From NCBI GenBank assembly GCA_035235625.1, contig CP141150.1, forward strand, positions 8,990,001-9,054,000: a DNA stretch of 64,000 nt. Reading direction: 5' to 3'. The notes under the pieces are model-generated. The model was not told the DNA's origin, made no database searches, and saw nothing but the letters and a program-made list of their open reading frames with translations. Positions 44,731 to 57,695 of this stretch are shown in pieces (position 1 is the first letter of the stretch; every line of letters starts with the position of its first letter). This DNA is from Saururus chinensis. Its lineage: Eukaryota > Streptophyta > Magnoliopsida > Piperales > Saururaceae. The position numbers were made by a program, and so were the translations under genes.

Positions 44731-47700
44731 ATGGATCGGCGCAACTGGCCTTGGAAGAAGAAAACATCTGAGAAAGTAATTGCTACAACTGATTCTAATG
44801 CTACCTTGGTAAATTTAGCTACTACTCAAGCTGAAGAGGTATTTGTCATGTTTGTGTTATATAGATGTCCATGTTATCATACTTAATTATCTGTTTTGAT
44901 GTGTAATAGACTATCTTGATTACTCAAAGCTGGCTTGTGTTGGCAGGTGAATGTGAAGAATGTAAAGTATATTCAAATTACTGAGGAATCATATGCTCAT
45001 CTGACTGAATTAGAAGATCAAGTCAAGATATTAAGCCAAAAGCTGACTTCAGCCCTTTCAGAGAGTACCACTAAGGACGATCTTGTAAAACAGCATGCCA
45101 AGGTTGCCGAAGATGCTGTTTCAGGTGCTTTTCTCTTGGAAACGTAGCAAATCTGATCTGAAAATTAAGTCTTGCAACTTTGCAGCTTATTGTCATCATA
45201 TAGATAAAAAAAATCTATCATGGTAAACTCCAAAATAATGAGGAAACTAAAAAGTGAAAGGGATGAGAAAGGAGAAACAGAGGTGAAGCATTAGCAAAAA
45301 GATGATTGTGGATATTCACACGGATTTTATGTCTCATCTGAGATTGCATCGGTTTAAATATGGAAAAGATTAAAGTTAAAAGGGGAGCAGAAGGCAAAAG
45401 TGGGAAAGATGGTCATGTGATATGCGCCTGGTTGGGATCAAGCCTAGTTTTAGGCTTTAAACAAGGAAAAGAAGAGGAAATTGTGTTTTCTCCTCTCAAA
45501 GGGGGGCACTCATTTAGGGTTCCTGTTTAAGAAATAGTAGCCTCCTAGGGGTCGCTTTGCTTTGATTTTTTTTACTTGCATCTTAAGGTTGGTTATTCAT
45601 GTAGCACATGCTTATTACCCGTGATAATTGTAAAGAAAATGTTAGTTATTTTGGAAAAAGCTTAGAAATTGTCTTTTTCCTATTAATTTGACTATCTTGA
45701 CTAAAGTGGCAATCATCTCTCATTTTGGTGCCACAGATATGTAAAGTGTACCATACCTATATATCCCAACCATTCATAATTTGAAACTCAAATTAGACAG
45801 GAAAGTACCATGAACTAAAGTTTCTTTCTAATTCATATATTGGGAGAAAACTCATGGGCCGCAACACTACAGAATGTAACTATATCATAAAAGATTGTGC
45901 TCATCACTGTGTTCTTAGTTGCATTTCATTGCTTATGTTGGAGGACGTTAGCTACTAAAAAAATGTTTTAAAGTTGAATACATGGCTTTCCTTCCCTTTA
46001 AGAAGTAGCACTCAGAATCACTTTGAAAAATGTAGTTTGCTCCTGTTAGGTGAAACTTTTTCAGCACATTTTCTGTTTGCTGCAGGTTGGGAGAAGGCTG
46101 AAGCTGAAGCTGCGGCTCTGAAAAGTCAACTTGAGTCTGTCACACTCGTAAAGCTCACAGCTGAAGATCGTGCATCCCATCTAGATGGTGCTCTGAAAGA
46201 ATGCATGAGACAAATACGAAATGTGAAAGAAGAAAGTGAGCAAAAATTACATGATGTAGTTCTCGCAAAGACCAAACAGTGGGAAAATGTGAAAGTAGAG
46301 CTTGAGACTAAAATTGTTGGTTTAAACCAAGAGATCCTCAAAGCATCAGCTGAAAACAATGCACTTTCAAGATCGTTACAGGAAAGGTCTAACATGATAA
46401 TGAAGATTACTGAAGAAAAAGCTCAAACAGATGCTCAAATTGAAGTCCTAAAGAGTAATCTTGAGTCATGTGACAGAGAAATAAGTTCACTGAATTATGA
46501 ACTTCATGTAGTTTCTAAGGAGCTTGAGATAAGAAATGAAGAGAAAAATATGAGTTTGCGTTCAGCAGAAGTTGCCAATAAGCAGCACCTGGAGGGTGTT
46601 AAAAAGATTGCAAAGCTAGAAGCTGAGTGTCAAAGGCTGCGTGGACTTGTTAGAAAGAAATTGCCAGGGCCTGCTGCTTTGGCACAGATGAAACTAGAAG
46701 TTGATAACTTGGGCCGGGAATATATGGAGCCTAGAGTACGCAGATCTCCATCAAAAAGTTCAATATCACTGGTGAACCATTCCTCTGAACTTGAAAGTGT
46801 CCAGCAAGTTTATAAAGAAAATGAATTGCTTACTGCCCATTTGACAGCAATGGAGGAAGAGACAAAGCTGCTGAAAGAGGCTCTTGCAAAGTGTAATAGT
46901 GAACTTCAAACATCTAGAAATTCTTTTGCTGAAACCGCTGGTAAACTGCACATCTTAGAGGCTCAGTTGCAGGCTAGCCAGCAGGAAGGCCTTTCAAAAC
47001 TAAACCTGGAGATTCCTAATGAAGCTTCAGTGAATCAAAATGCAAGCGACCCACCAAGCCTCACTTCCATGTCTGATAATGGAATTGACGAAAATACAGG
47101 TGTTCCTGACTCGTGGACCACAGCCTTAATCTCAGAGCTTTCCCAGTTTAAGAAAGAGAAAAATGGAAACAAAGGTATGAGGGCTGAAAAGCCTAATCCC
47201 TTAGAATTAATGAATGATTTTCTAGAGATGGAGAGGCTTGCTTGTTTGTCCCCCCAGTCCAGTGACATTACTTCTTTTGCTGATGACTGTACTGCTAAGA
47301 TGCTAGAAAAAGAAGAGCACTCATCAGATGATATTGCCAGTGGGGCACCTGAGCCATCTTCCAGTGAGGAATCTTCATCTATGGGGTCTGGAAAAGGCCA
47401 AATTACTTTGGAAGATATTCAAGCAAGAATAACGTCAATCTTTGAATCCAATGTGAGGGGATTTGATATACACAAGGTTTTGGAGGATATGAGGAAGGTT
47501 ATGCAGGATATACAAGATAATTTACCTTGTCATTCGGTGAGATGTGGTTCTGAAGAAAATGTGGACAATGGGGCTTCTTTAGATTCTGATAACAATATTT
47601 GTATTGTAGCCAATCAAAATTTAAACCAAAAATTGGCAGAATCCATTTCTCACATTCTTGATTTTGTAAAATCACTTGGAAAGGAGTTGAAGAAAGATGC

Positions 47701-49519
47701 CAAAGGCGATAATGTTGACTTCAGATTAACTGGAAAGATTGATAAGTTTTTGGAATCAGTTAATAGTGATCTATCATGCCAATTTGATCTGAACAATTTT
47801 GTTATTGAACTATCTCATATCCTGGATTATGCTTCCAAATCAGGCTTCAACATTCTCAGTGGTAAGTGCAATGCTGGAGAGATTAATAGCTCTGTCTGTG
47901 TAGATAAACTAACCTTATTAGAAAATAACTTAGGCAAGCCTGACCAATCCGAGGAGAATTCAATTGAGTCTGCCCTTGCTACTCAGTCGTCTTTGGATGC
48001 TAATATTCTTCAAGATGGAAGGTTGAGCTCCGACTTTGAGGCAAAGGGAGATCTGTACAATTCCTCAGTGGAAGACTTCAAAATTTTGAAACGTGAGAAG
48101 GATTATATGATGGTTAATTTAGCAAGATGTAATGAGGATTTAGGAAAAAAGAGACTACAATTGGAAGAAAAGGAAAACCTTCTCTTAGAACTTAAGGCAC
48201 AGTTGGCATCAAGTGGGAAATCAAACAGTCTGGCCGAAACACAACTGAAATGCATGGCAGAATCGTATAAGTCGCTTGAAACTCGTTCTGGTGAATTGGA
48301 AACTGAGTTAAATCTTTTGCGTACAAGAGCAGAAGTTTTAGAGATTGAGCTTCAAGAAGAGAAGTGTAGGCACAAAGATGTTTTGACTAAATGTGAGGAG
48401 TTGGAGACAAGATGCATAAATCTTGAAGTCCAAATCAAAGATCTTGAAGCCATATGCCAGGAAAATGAAGTTAAATGTAGAAATTCTGAGGATCAGATTA
48501 AGAGGTAAGCATATATTAACATTAATATGATGTGGCTACTACTCACAATGCCCTCTGTAAGTATGTATGGCAAGAATAAATTTTACTGTGAGAAGCCCTC
48601 TTTAACTCAGATGTTTTTCTGCCCTATTAATGAATATGGAACAAAGTTTTTACTTTATTTTCCGTGTAATTATAATTTGAGTGGTATATAGGTTAAATTT
48701 TAAAAGGGATAAGGCATCAAATGTTAATTTTATAAACGAAAACTGAATTCCTTATTGGACTTCTTCAGAGGTTCTCAGAAGGTTCAGAAATAGTTAGTTC
48801 ACCATTTGATTACTTCTTTATTGCAGAATGGAGGATTGCTCAACGTCTTCTCCCTCAACTGCTGATCTTGAAAAGGCCAAGCAGGTAGAGATTATGTTAT
48901 TAATTCTTACAGAATTATGTTTATTCATAGCCCTTTTGCTGAGCTTGTCACATTGATGCTGCCATTTTTCCTCACTTTAGAATGGCTTACTAAATATGTT
49001 GATAATATCTCAATCTCCAGATACATAAGTTTTACTTGGACCATTTGTCCTTTTGTATCACAGGAGAGAGAGATAGCAGCCGCAGCTGAGAAGCTGGCAG
49101 AGTGTCAGGAGACGATTCTTCTTCTTGGCAAGCACTTGAAGGCATTGGGCTCCCCAGCAGACAATAGAGATTCATCATACAACAAGAGGTCTAAAGTTGA
49201 TGTAAACTTCCAAGATAATGAACCAAGTCCCAATGTACTGAGCTTGCAAGGTACTGACTCACAAGATTTGGACCATGAAGAGATGGAGAGGAATTCAATA
49301 TATACGCCGAGGTTTGGTGGTGAGTCCCCTTTAAATGTCTATCATGCCCCCAAGAGCCCATCAAACATGATTGGAAGTCCAATGCTAAGGTCACCAATCA
49401 ACTTGAAACACCCAAAGAACAGCGACAACAGGTTGGCTTCGTCATCAGGAAGCATGACCCCAGAGAAACATGGACGTGGATTTAGCAGGTTCTTTTCAAA
49501 GGGAAAGGGATCTCATTGA
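44731..49519 (+). CDS. FPP: Filament-like plant protein (FPP4/FPP6-like), five coding exons
   Basis: Coding exons 44731-44838, 44947-45124, 46086-48504, 48827-48884 and 49064-49519 join in frame at GT-AG borders to 1,073 codons (1,072 residues), close to Arabidopsis FPP4/FPP6. Family marks: N-terminal MDRRNWPWKKKTSEK; long coiled coil about residues 50-300; conserved RLRGLVRKKLPGPAALAQMK near 279-298; Ser-rich link RRSPSKSS; a second coiled coil about 335-410; an acidic Ser/Glu stretch; further coiled coil about 770-900; and C-terminal LAECQETILLLGKHLKAL (about 932-949) ending FSRFFSKGKGSH. FPPs are plant-only coiled-coil proteins. One (tomato) was found as a binder of the nuclear-envelope-linked MAF1, and Arabidopsis members help pattern cortical microtubules in xylem. 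Role here is by homology. Exon 3 carries three quarters of the protein. Frames are intact, so it is probably active. Confidence 0.95.
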
Positions 49520-50049
49520 GTACCTTTTGATGGGCACTGGTATACTGGCATAGCTTTCTCTCAAGCAACATGCGAGCAATTCAAGCAAATTATAAATTCA
49601 GCTCACCTGTTTAAACTGACCGAAACAAACAGGGAGCAAACGAATGTTATTGGCTCTGGTCCTCTTGTAATGTTGGATGATGTTCAGTCCACTTTGAGTG
49701 AAAAAAAATGGGAAATTTCCCATGAAGTCAACGATTCTGATGGGTGAATGGTTGTTTTCATAATAAGAGAACTGGTGCGATGTATATAGTTTATGTGGAT
49801 TGTATGAACTATGTAGTCCTTCTGTATGATCACAATCGTAGTGATGCCAAATTTTGTGTTTAAATTAATGAAGAAAAGGTATTGTCACAAGCAACAAGTT
49901 CAGTTGAAAAACATTTCAAACACTCATTCTGTTATATGTAATAGTGCTTTATTTAGTTTGAAATTATTGTTATTGTTATTATTATTATTATTGTTATTAA
50001 AAGATAAGTAAGTTTTCCAAAAGTTCAAACCGTCGGGAAAAGAAAATTA
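49520..50049 (+). other. FPP 3' untranslated region and short spacer
   Basis: The transcript probably ends around 49850-49950; there is no perfect AATAAA, but AATTAATGAAG lies at 49864. An imperfect (TTA/TTG)n microsatellite is at 49962-50000. Truncated LTR sequence begins about 50050, only half a kilobase after the stop codon. Confidence 0.5.
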
Positions 50050-51327
50050 TTTTTTTCGATTTGGTTTGTGTGCTGTATTAATCCTAGTTGTTTGATGCTC
50101 TATTGACAGTGTTGTATGATTCTGCCCAAAAGTGTGTTTCCACGCTTAAGTAAGTAGTATTATAAAATTGCTCTTACCTGATTGATCCTGTGCCCTATCA
50201 GCATTGATATGCCTTGCATTCGAAAAAGTTTATAGCATTTATTCACTCCCCGAAGGTTAAGGTGATGCCCTAGTGACATTCCTCTCCATTTTGACACTGG
50301 AGCTTATTAATTGTAATGAGCTTCAGTAGTCGATAATATATATATGACTGTATGAGTGAGTAAGTATGATTTTGAGTAAGACTATAAGAGTATGATTCTG
50401 AGTAAGACTGTAAGAATATAATTCTGACCGCGGCTATAAGAGTATGATTTTGAGTAAAACTTTAAGAGAATGATTTCAAGCACAATTGTAAGAGTACGAT
50501 TATGAGCAAAATTGTAAGTGTATGTTTATAAGTAAGACTATATGAGTAATGTCGTACAAGTATGTGTAAGTTATTTGAGTAAGCTTATGATTGCATGAGT
50601 AAGTTTGTAAGACTCTGATTAAGAGTGTATGTGTAAGATTGGCTTAATGGTATGCATTTGGCATGATTGTATGCGTATGCGCATAATTATTATATGCCTG
50701 CCTGCTTCATGTGTTGAGTTGTATGAACGCATCTATGTATGGACATATTAAGTTCATTGTTTAGAAATCCCTTAATGAGTATTTTTCTATTAAGTATGAA
50801 AATACTCATTACCCCATTTTTTTAACCCTGTTGGTTGGAAGGCTTTTGTAGGTTTGTGATGGAGAGCTCCTAGAGATGGATAGTGTTTTTACGGTGGATT
50901 GATTCCCTTTGACTCAGGTATATCCTCGACTCACTACGAGTATTATTTGTGTCATGATCTGATGTATTGGGTGAGATAAGAATTAAGATGTTTATGCTTT
51001 CTAAACTTATAATTTGGATTAAACTATGGACTGTTATGGGATTTGCACTTAGGAATGCTTGAGAGATATTTGTATTTAAATTCTATGATCATAACAATTT
51101 ATTTGTACGCTTGTTTTTTAGTAGTGCCTGAGGATGTTTGGTTTGGCCGTACGATATTTGATCGAATGAGTAAAAAATTGTATGGGAAAAACTAATGTGT
51201 GATGTTTTAAATTATAAAACTGCTTTCATAAGTTTCGTATTTGTCATTTTTCCCGATTTATAACCGTTATATTGTAAAAATTTTCGTGAATTTTAAAAAA
51301 ATGTGATGAGAATTTTTAGGCGTTACA
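50050..51327 (+). mobile_element. Family-A LTR copy 3, 5'-truncated and old
   Basis: Collinear with 2700-4456 of copy 1 (TTTCGATTTGGT..., CTCTTACCTG.TTGATCC, the TATGAAAATACTC stem-loop and the GGCGTTACA end). Most minisatellites have lost their regularity and many short deletions are present; by eye identity is about 80%. It predates copies 1 and 2 and is broken. Confidence 0.8.
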
Positions 51328-53027
51328 CCTCTCGATAAATTGCTTATTTGTTCTGTAAGATCCCTAAACTCAACCGGTTCACTTTATTTAATTTAGTAAT
51401 TATTGTGTGGTTTAATATTAACTTTGATTGGTTTTGACTTATTTTTGAATTTAAGGTGGTTAACAATGGTTTAAATCAAAATTTCTTCATTGTGATGGTT
51501 TTTATATTAATTTAAGTCAATACAAAATTTTTTGGAATTTTCAAAAATTTTGACTATTTTTTTCAAAAAGTTAGAGGGCAGGACCCGCTGTGGCCCCACG
51601 TGAAAAATTAGGATGATAGGTCCCAAATGACCCAAAAGGCATCTTAAGACAGTAATTAAATATTTTAAAATTTGTAGATATCAATTTGGACTTAAAATAA
51701 ATAAAATTTTTATTTTTAGTATTAAATTCTATTTATACCCCACCTATTTGTTAGGTCTACCCCAATACCTACTATAAATAGAATAACACAACCATTTTTT
51801 CATTTAGGAAGAGCTGAAATCTAGAGCTTAGGAGGCCCTAATCCCATTTCCAAAGAAGGAGAGGTGATTAAGGTAAAAATTAGCTTAATATTCTAGTAAT
51901 TTCTTAGGGTTTCTCCTAAACTTTTAAATCTTTTCTTTTACCAAAGTTTAATCTTGATTTCTACCCATAAAGCAACTAATTTTAATCTCTATTTCAAACC
52001 TTTATGAAAAGAATTTTATTTTTGAACTAAATAAACCTTAGATCTACAAGTTTTTAAAAGATTTAGGTATTTTTAATCGAATTTATGCAAGTATTAACAA
52101 AAACTCTCTTATGGGTAGGATTTGGAGGTGTTGGAGCATCGATTTCAAGTCAAGAAGTCATTAAAGGTAAGAGATTTTGTCCTAAATAGATATGTGATTT
52201 CATATTTGATGTTTAATGGAGTTTTATGTGAATTTCCATGGAGTTGAACTTTAATGACGAATTTAGAAAAGTTTAATTTTTCTTATGATTTCTTGGTATT
52301 TTTGGTTGTAAATGGCTAGATTTACTGTTTCCTAAACTTGGATTTCATTATTATAAAGTTTGAGAGTGATATTTGAAGGTTTAAGATATATATATGTGCA
52401 TTTTCAGTTTTGAATTCGAAATGGGGAAGACGAACTAGAACTTATGTTTAGGTGTTCGAACGCCCATGCAGGTTGATCAAATAGCCTTGTAGGGCGTTCA
52501 AACGCCAACAGTGTAGTTTGGTGATTTTCATCTATTTTGCTCATTTTTGTGTTTTTATTCTTAAGTACCATGTCTTATATTCGTAATGAGTAATATATGA
52601 TAGGTAAAGCTATTGGAAGGGAATGAATTTGACGTGGAAACTATGATGAATATTTAAGTAATATGTAAATTACATGTTATGATGTCTTATATTGAATCCA
52701 TGTTGAGTGATTCTTCATAATTTAAATATGATTCCAGCAAAGTTATAGCATGAGAATAGATTTGTATATTTTTACATATAATGATTAAATTATGGGTGAA
52801 TGACGGGGCTATGTATAGCTTCAAGTGTAGTAATGACTATGTTTACTTAAGCCTAGCATGAAATTGCACTTAATTTGAATTGTGTTTTTCAAAGGTTTTC
52901 ACTCATGATTTCAGTAAAAAGTCATAATTAAATGTTAAATAGCATGTGTGTAGTATGTTAATGGGATGATTATAATGCTTGTCCATATGTTTAGAATTGA
53001 AGGCTTCTACCATGTACACACGCATGT

Positions 53028-53045
53028 GGGGGGGGGGGGGGGGGG
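53028..53045 (+). repeat. Homopolymer G18
   Basis: Eighteen consecutive G. The length is likely uncertain in the assembly. Confidence 0.9.
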
Positions 53046-53572
53046 TAATTATAGTGATTATTGATACTTATTATTAGAAATGATGCATGAATGGCTAATG
53101 GGGAGCACGTTTCATAAATTAAAATCCATGTAGTCATTGGTCACATGTGTACCATGTTGCATGCATCATGAAATAGATTTACGAATGAGATTTTATAGAG
53201 ATTAGCCGTGTTGATCGATTGGATGCAATTGTGTGATATTACTTGCCAGGTTAATCAATCGAAGGTTTATTGATTCGGTTTTATATCCGAAAAGACAGGA
53301 TTTTACATCCCTTCAGGACAGATGCTCCTCCCCAGGTTGAAAAGAGTGGTAATGATATAAGAAGATAAAATTATTGAGACCATCTAGAACCTGAGAATTC
53401 ATGCTAGTCTAGCCGAGTGCACCGGTTTACTAGGGGGTATTCTTCCCCATTAGGGATTTTACATAAACTGTATAATTTCTTCAAACTTTCCAATTGGGGA
53501 TTGTTTAGAGTGAGCATGGACTACTTAAGCTTTGGCTGATTAAGCAGGGTTATTTTATTGACTTGCATGGTT

Positions 53573-53960
53573 ATGACTGTGTGTTAAATACACTTGATAT
53601 GCAGGTTGATTGTTTATAGATATGCATGATATGATTATGTGGTAGAGACACTTCTCATGCAGATTAATATGATGAATATGCATAATATGATTGTGTGGTA
53701 GAAACACTTCTCATGCAGGTTAAACGTGATGAATTTGCATGATATGATTGTGTGGCAGAGACAATTATCGTGTAGGTTAAACGTGATGCATTTGCATGAT
53801 ATGATTGTGTAGTAGAGACACTTCTCATGTAGGTTAAATATGATGAATATGCATGATGTAATTGCGTGTTTAAAAACACTTCTCATGCAGGTTAATGGTT
53901 ATGGATATGTATGATGTGATTGTATAATGGAGACATATGTCATGCAGTTTGAATGTTATG
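53573..53960 (+). repeat. Minisatellite in family-B LTR
   Basis: Six to seven units of about 59 bp with ATGATTGTGTGGTAGAGACA then CTTCTCATGCAGGTTAA. The middle units are most alike. Frames on the minus strand repeat with the array and are not genes. Confidence 0.85.
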
Positions 53961-54286
53961 GAGGAGAATGGTTGTGCATGAATATGTATGGTATGTTTGA
54001 GATATTTGAATGCAAGATAATTACTTATGAGCGAGTATGGTTATGATAAGGAAAGTAATCAAAAATGGGATGTTATATGATATGTAGATTTGATAGACCA
54101 TGTTGATATATCATGGTTATTTTCTAATTTACTGTTTCCGTATCTAAAACCTTATTGAGTTTTACTTACCCCACTTTCTGTGTTTTATTTTGGGGTTGCA
54201 TGGTGCGACATACAATCAAGCAGGATCCACTATATGAGGAATGGTTGGGGGTGCTTAGGAGTAGGCATGGATGCCTCTAGACTAAG

Positions 54287-54480
54287 GCTGCTAACGAGTC
54301 GAGCCAGCTTGTTGAGCTAAATAGGCTCACTCGAGCTCAGTGCGAACTCAAAAGTAAACGAGCCAATCTCGAACATTGGTCAACTCGAATCGACTCAACT
54401 CGAATCGACTCAACTCGAAACTTGATCGGTTTGACTTGAAATTGACTCGAGGCTCGGCTCAAACTCGACTCGATTTGTAA
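54287..54480. mobile_element. hAT-like CGAGC-rich repeat, partial
   Basis: AAGGCTGCTAACGAGTCGAG followed by many CGAGCC/GACTCG words matches the common plant hAT MITE type that begins GGGCTGCTAACGAG. A matching right end was not found. Confidence 0.6.
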
Positions 54481-54512
54481 TATATTACTTCTTACATATT
54501 ATACCCGTATTA

Positions 54513-54740
54513 TATAAATTTCTTAACTTTCACCTTTCATGTACCCATAATAATTTATATTATTTTATAAAATATATATTATATACACATTAATATATGG
54601 TATTATAATATACTATATAATACACATATTATATAAATTTCTTACCTTTCACCTTTCATGTAATTATATTATTTTATAAAATATATATACTATATATACA
54701 TTGATATATAGTATATAATATGGTATATAATACCCATATT
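54513..54740. repeat. AT-rich direct duplication, about 120 bp
   Basis: TATAAATTTCTTAACTTTCA and CCTTTCATGTA recur 120 bases later, followed in both copies by TTATATTATTTTATAAAATA. Confidence 0.7.
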
Positions 54741-55056
54741 ATGCTATTATATTTCAAACAAATATAAATCCTACTACCACTAAAATTAAGAATGTAAGTA
54801 TGATAAATTATTTTATTCCTATTCTACTCTTTTCATCTATATAATATTATTGGATTTTTAAATACTACCTTTAATCAATCTAATCCTAACAAATATAAAT
54901 ATGTAATTCTACTTGCATAATAAATATTCTTAATTCAACCAAACATATTAGTTTAGAATTAGAGATTTAGTAAACTATATTTAGATTTTGCGTACAAATA
55001 TATCTAGTGAACCAACTCTAAATTTTGTTGTTGAGTTTCAATTATATTGATTTTTC

Positions 55057-55309
55057 TTTTTGCAGGCAATCCACTCACCATGAAATATGTCATTGCTGAG
55101 GTCCAAATAGTTATATCATCATGAACTTTATTATAGTTACTAGAGAAATTAGATATGAAATATATGAATAGGAGTTGTCATGGGTTTGGCTACTAGTTTA
55201 GTTTTTTGTGGCTTTTATTAAAATTTTTTATAAATAATATTAAAAAATAACTATCAAAATAACGGAGAGAAAAAATATTTACCAATATGATATTCTTTTT
55301 CACCGACTA
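55057..55309. other. Intergenic DNA
   Basis: TTTTTGCAGGCAATCCACTC at 55060 looks like a splice acceptor, but no coding frame follows. Confidence 0.35.
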
Positions 55310-56505
55310 GGCACTGACACCTGCGTGGTTTTTTTAAAAAAAATTATAATTTTATCCTTTAGAAGGATGAAATGTGTATGTTTAAATCAATATAATATAC
55401 TGACTTTATCTTTCCAAAAAGATGAAATCAATAATAAATTGATTTTCTCTCTCTTCTCTCTCCCCTCGCTATTCACTCTCCTCTCCCTTAGTGATGCCAC
55501 CGGGTCGGGTTCGGGTCAGGTTTTGCCAAACCCAAACCCGAACCCACATCACAAAGCTGTGATCCGAACCCGACCCGACCCAATCCGAACCCGACCCGAA
55601 CCCAACCCGTTTGACCCGAATAGATTGAAAAAATAATTTTTATATATTTTTATTATTTTTTTTCAATTTTTTTAAAAAATAATATTAAAAAATATATAAA
55701 AAATATAAGTTTTATATTTATATTCCGGTCGGGTTGGGTTGGATCACTAAAACCCGACCCGACCCATTAGGGTTATTTTTAAAAACCAAACCTGACCCAT
55801 TAGGGTCGGGTCGGGTTTACCATTTACCCGACCCGAGTGGCATCCCTACTCTCCCTCTCCTCTCTTTCAGTTATCTCTCTTCTCTTTCTCTCTTCTTTCT
55901 TTCTATTCTATTTCTCTTCTCTCTCTCCTCTCTTCTAAAGGACGAAATCATGAAAAATTATAAAAAATATATTAATTTTGTCATTCACAAATACATTATA
56001 TTTTATTTAAAATTTAATATTCTAATATATAATATATAGTTAATAAAAAAATAAATTAAAATTTTCTACTTTCTCCCCACTTAAAAGCAATGGCTCATGT
56101 CATGTACATGAGAGAGGAGAGAGAAAGAGAAAGCAGATAGGAGAGAGAAAAGAAAGTGAAGAGAGAGATTGAATAGAGATATAGAGAGGAGAGAGTGTGT
56201 GAAGAGAGAGACAAAAGAGAGAGAAAGAGGAGAGGAGAGAAGAAGAGAGATAGCCGAAAGAGAAAGTGACTAGAGAGAGAAGAGAGACCGAATAGAGAGA
56301 GGAAAGAGAGTGAAGAGAGAGAGGAGAGACAACGAAGAGAGAGGAGAACATAGAGGAGAGAGGAGAGAAGACAAAATTATTTCATCATTCCAAATGACGA
56401 AATCAGTACATTTATTTTTTAAAATGACAAAATTTAAAAATACATTATATTGATTTTGTTCTTTAGAAAAATAAAATTATAAGATTTACCCACTAGAGGG
56501 GTCAA
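55310..56505. mobile_element. Foldback element with CT-rich and GA-rich arms
   Basis: Left arm: TTATAATTTTATCCTTTAGA..., then a CT-rich tract (55446-55488 and 55849-55930). Right arm: a GA-rich tract (56105-56372), then a sequence whose reverse complement reads TTATAATTTTATTTTTCTAA. Left and right ends share CTGACACCT against TTGACCCCT. The arms are inverted over about 250 bp each, with about 170 bp between them and a hAT MITE inserted in the left arm. No protein is coded. Confidence 0.6.
55489..55848. mobile_element. hAT MITE with exact 8-bp target duplication
   Basis: 360 bp. The ends TAGTGATGCCACCGGGTCGG and, inverted, TAGGGATGCCACTCGGGTCG are rich in GGGTCGGGT. The element is flanked by CTCTCCCT on both sides (55481-55488 and 55849-55856), the 8-bp duplication of hAT transposases. 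Confidence 0.9.
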
Positions 56506-56589
56506 GTCTTCTACAATGTTAAACTAACTTTGTCGCCCTCGTGCGTTTTGATAGTCCCTTGGACCGGGTTAGGCTCAGGTCGGGCGTGT
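56506..56589. other. Spacer between foldback element and Copia fossil
   Basis: No feature seen. It may be decayed 3' Copia sequence. Confidence 0.3.
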
Positions 56590-56724
56590 GCCGAGGTGTG
56601 ACATGTTCTTTGGTCAAACCCTTAATAAGTGGATCCATATTATTGTCTTTTTACCTAACATACTCAATATAAATGATTCTACTAGAGAGCAATTGTTTTA
56701 TAATATTTATGTCTCCGACGTAGA
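56590..56724 (-). mobile_element. Ty1/Copia fossil, 3' end of pol
   Basis: The minus strand shows the tail of Copia RNase H, of the type KDNNMDPLIKGLTKEHV (family pattern KDNIADPLTKGL). It is the continuation of the fossil at 59473-61210, separated from it by a solo LTR. 56720-56724 (GTAGA) is the left target duplication. Broken. Confidence 0.75.
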
Positions 56725-57432
56725 TATAACGACCATAAATTTTTGGTATAATTTCTTGCCTCTAATAAAGCTATTTTATGAGTTTTTAATTATTTTAAAT
56801 TATTTAGAGGCAAATATTTGGAGAGTTTTTATATGGGTGTGATAGAGCTCGGTGAGATGAGGTAATAAACCTAAGAACACAAGAAATGGAGGGCGGGAGC
56901 AAAAGTGATGACCTCGGGAAGCATATCAAATGGGTGGGACCCACTTTAAAAGTACGAGATAACCTACCCATGTAGGGTCTAGTTTTGAAGGGCTCATCGA
57001 TATGTGTCCATTGGTACAAAAAATGCACGATAATGACTTCAGGGTATAAAGATATAGTATTTTTAAGTTTTAAAAATAAAAAAAATATTAAATTTGTCAC
57101 CGCGCCAGCTGCGCACGCACTACGCGGCGATGTGTCAGGAAACTGACGCTTGTCCTGACGTGCACATCAGAAGTTTGAGGCATGTATGACATGCGTCAAT
57201 GGCGTGTTTCACGCGTGATGTGTGTCTTATAGGCGTCAAATGCGCATCAACCTCAATCCTCTATGTAAACCGTTCTCTTTCATTTTGAAATTCATTCTAA
57301 AACTTCTTTTCTTTGTTTCTCACTCGTTTTAAGTTCGATTCGAGCCATTCAAAAAGTATTCCTAGCTAACTTAAGGGTGTTCTTTACAATAGAAATATCC
57401 ATTCTTCGAGTTAGCGACCCTATATAAGGGAA

Positions 57433-57695
57433 ACATCCCGGGGTAAGGAGAAGTTATGTCCGCTGCCTATGGGCATGTGAGGGGTAAAGTGTCTCCAGGG
57501 AAGGGGAGATTATGTTTGTCACCTACGGGCATGTTGTGAGAAAAGTATCCATGGCCAAGGGGAGGTTCTGTCTGTATCCTATAGGCATGGAAAGAGAAAA
57601 GTGTTCCGGGTTAAGGGAAGATTCTGTCTGTAGCAGAAAAAGAAAAGTGTTCTGAGTCAATGGGAGGTTCTATCTATAACATACAGGCACAAGAA
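57433..57695 (+). repeat. Minisatellite in solo LTR
   Basis: About five units of 50-60 bp: GGGGAGATTCTGTCTGT-like, CCTATAGGCATG-like, then GAAAAGTGTTCC-like. It lies just after the TATA-like box. Confidence 0.75.

Larger units (their letters stand above)
51354..54285 (+). mobile_element. Second LTR-type sequence (family B), right end not found
   Basis: TGTAAGATCCCTAAACTC looks like a gypsy-type LTR start. A TATA-like CTATAAATAG is at 51772-51781, followed by AGAGCTTAGGAGGCCCTAAT. Near 54155 is TTGAGTTTTACTTACCCC, the region that in the other LTRs holds the palindromic stem-loop. A minisatellite lies at 53573-53960. No coding region. The sequence stops recognisably at a hAT-like repeat at 54287, so its 3' limit is unknown. 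Confidence 0.5.
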
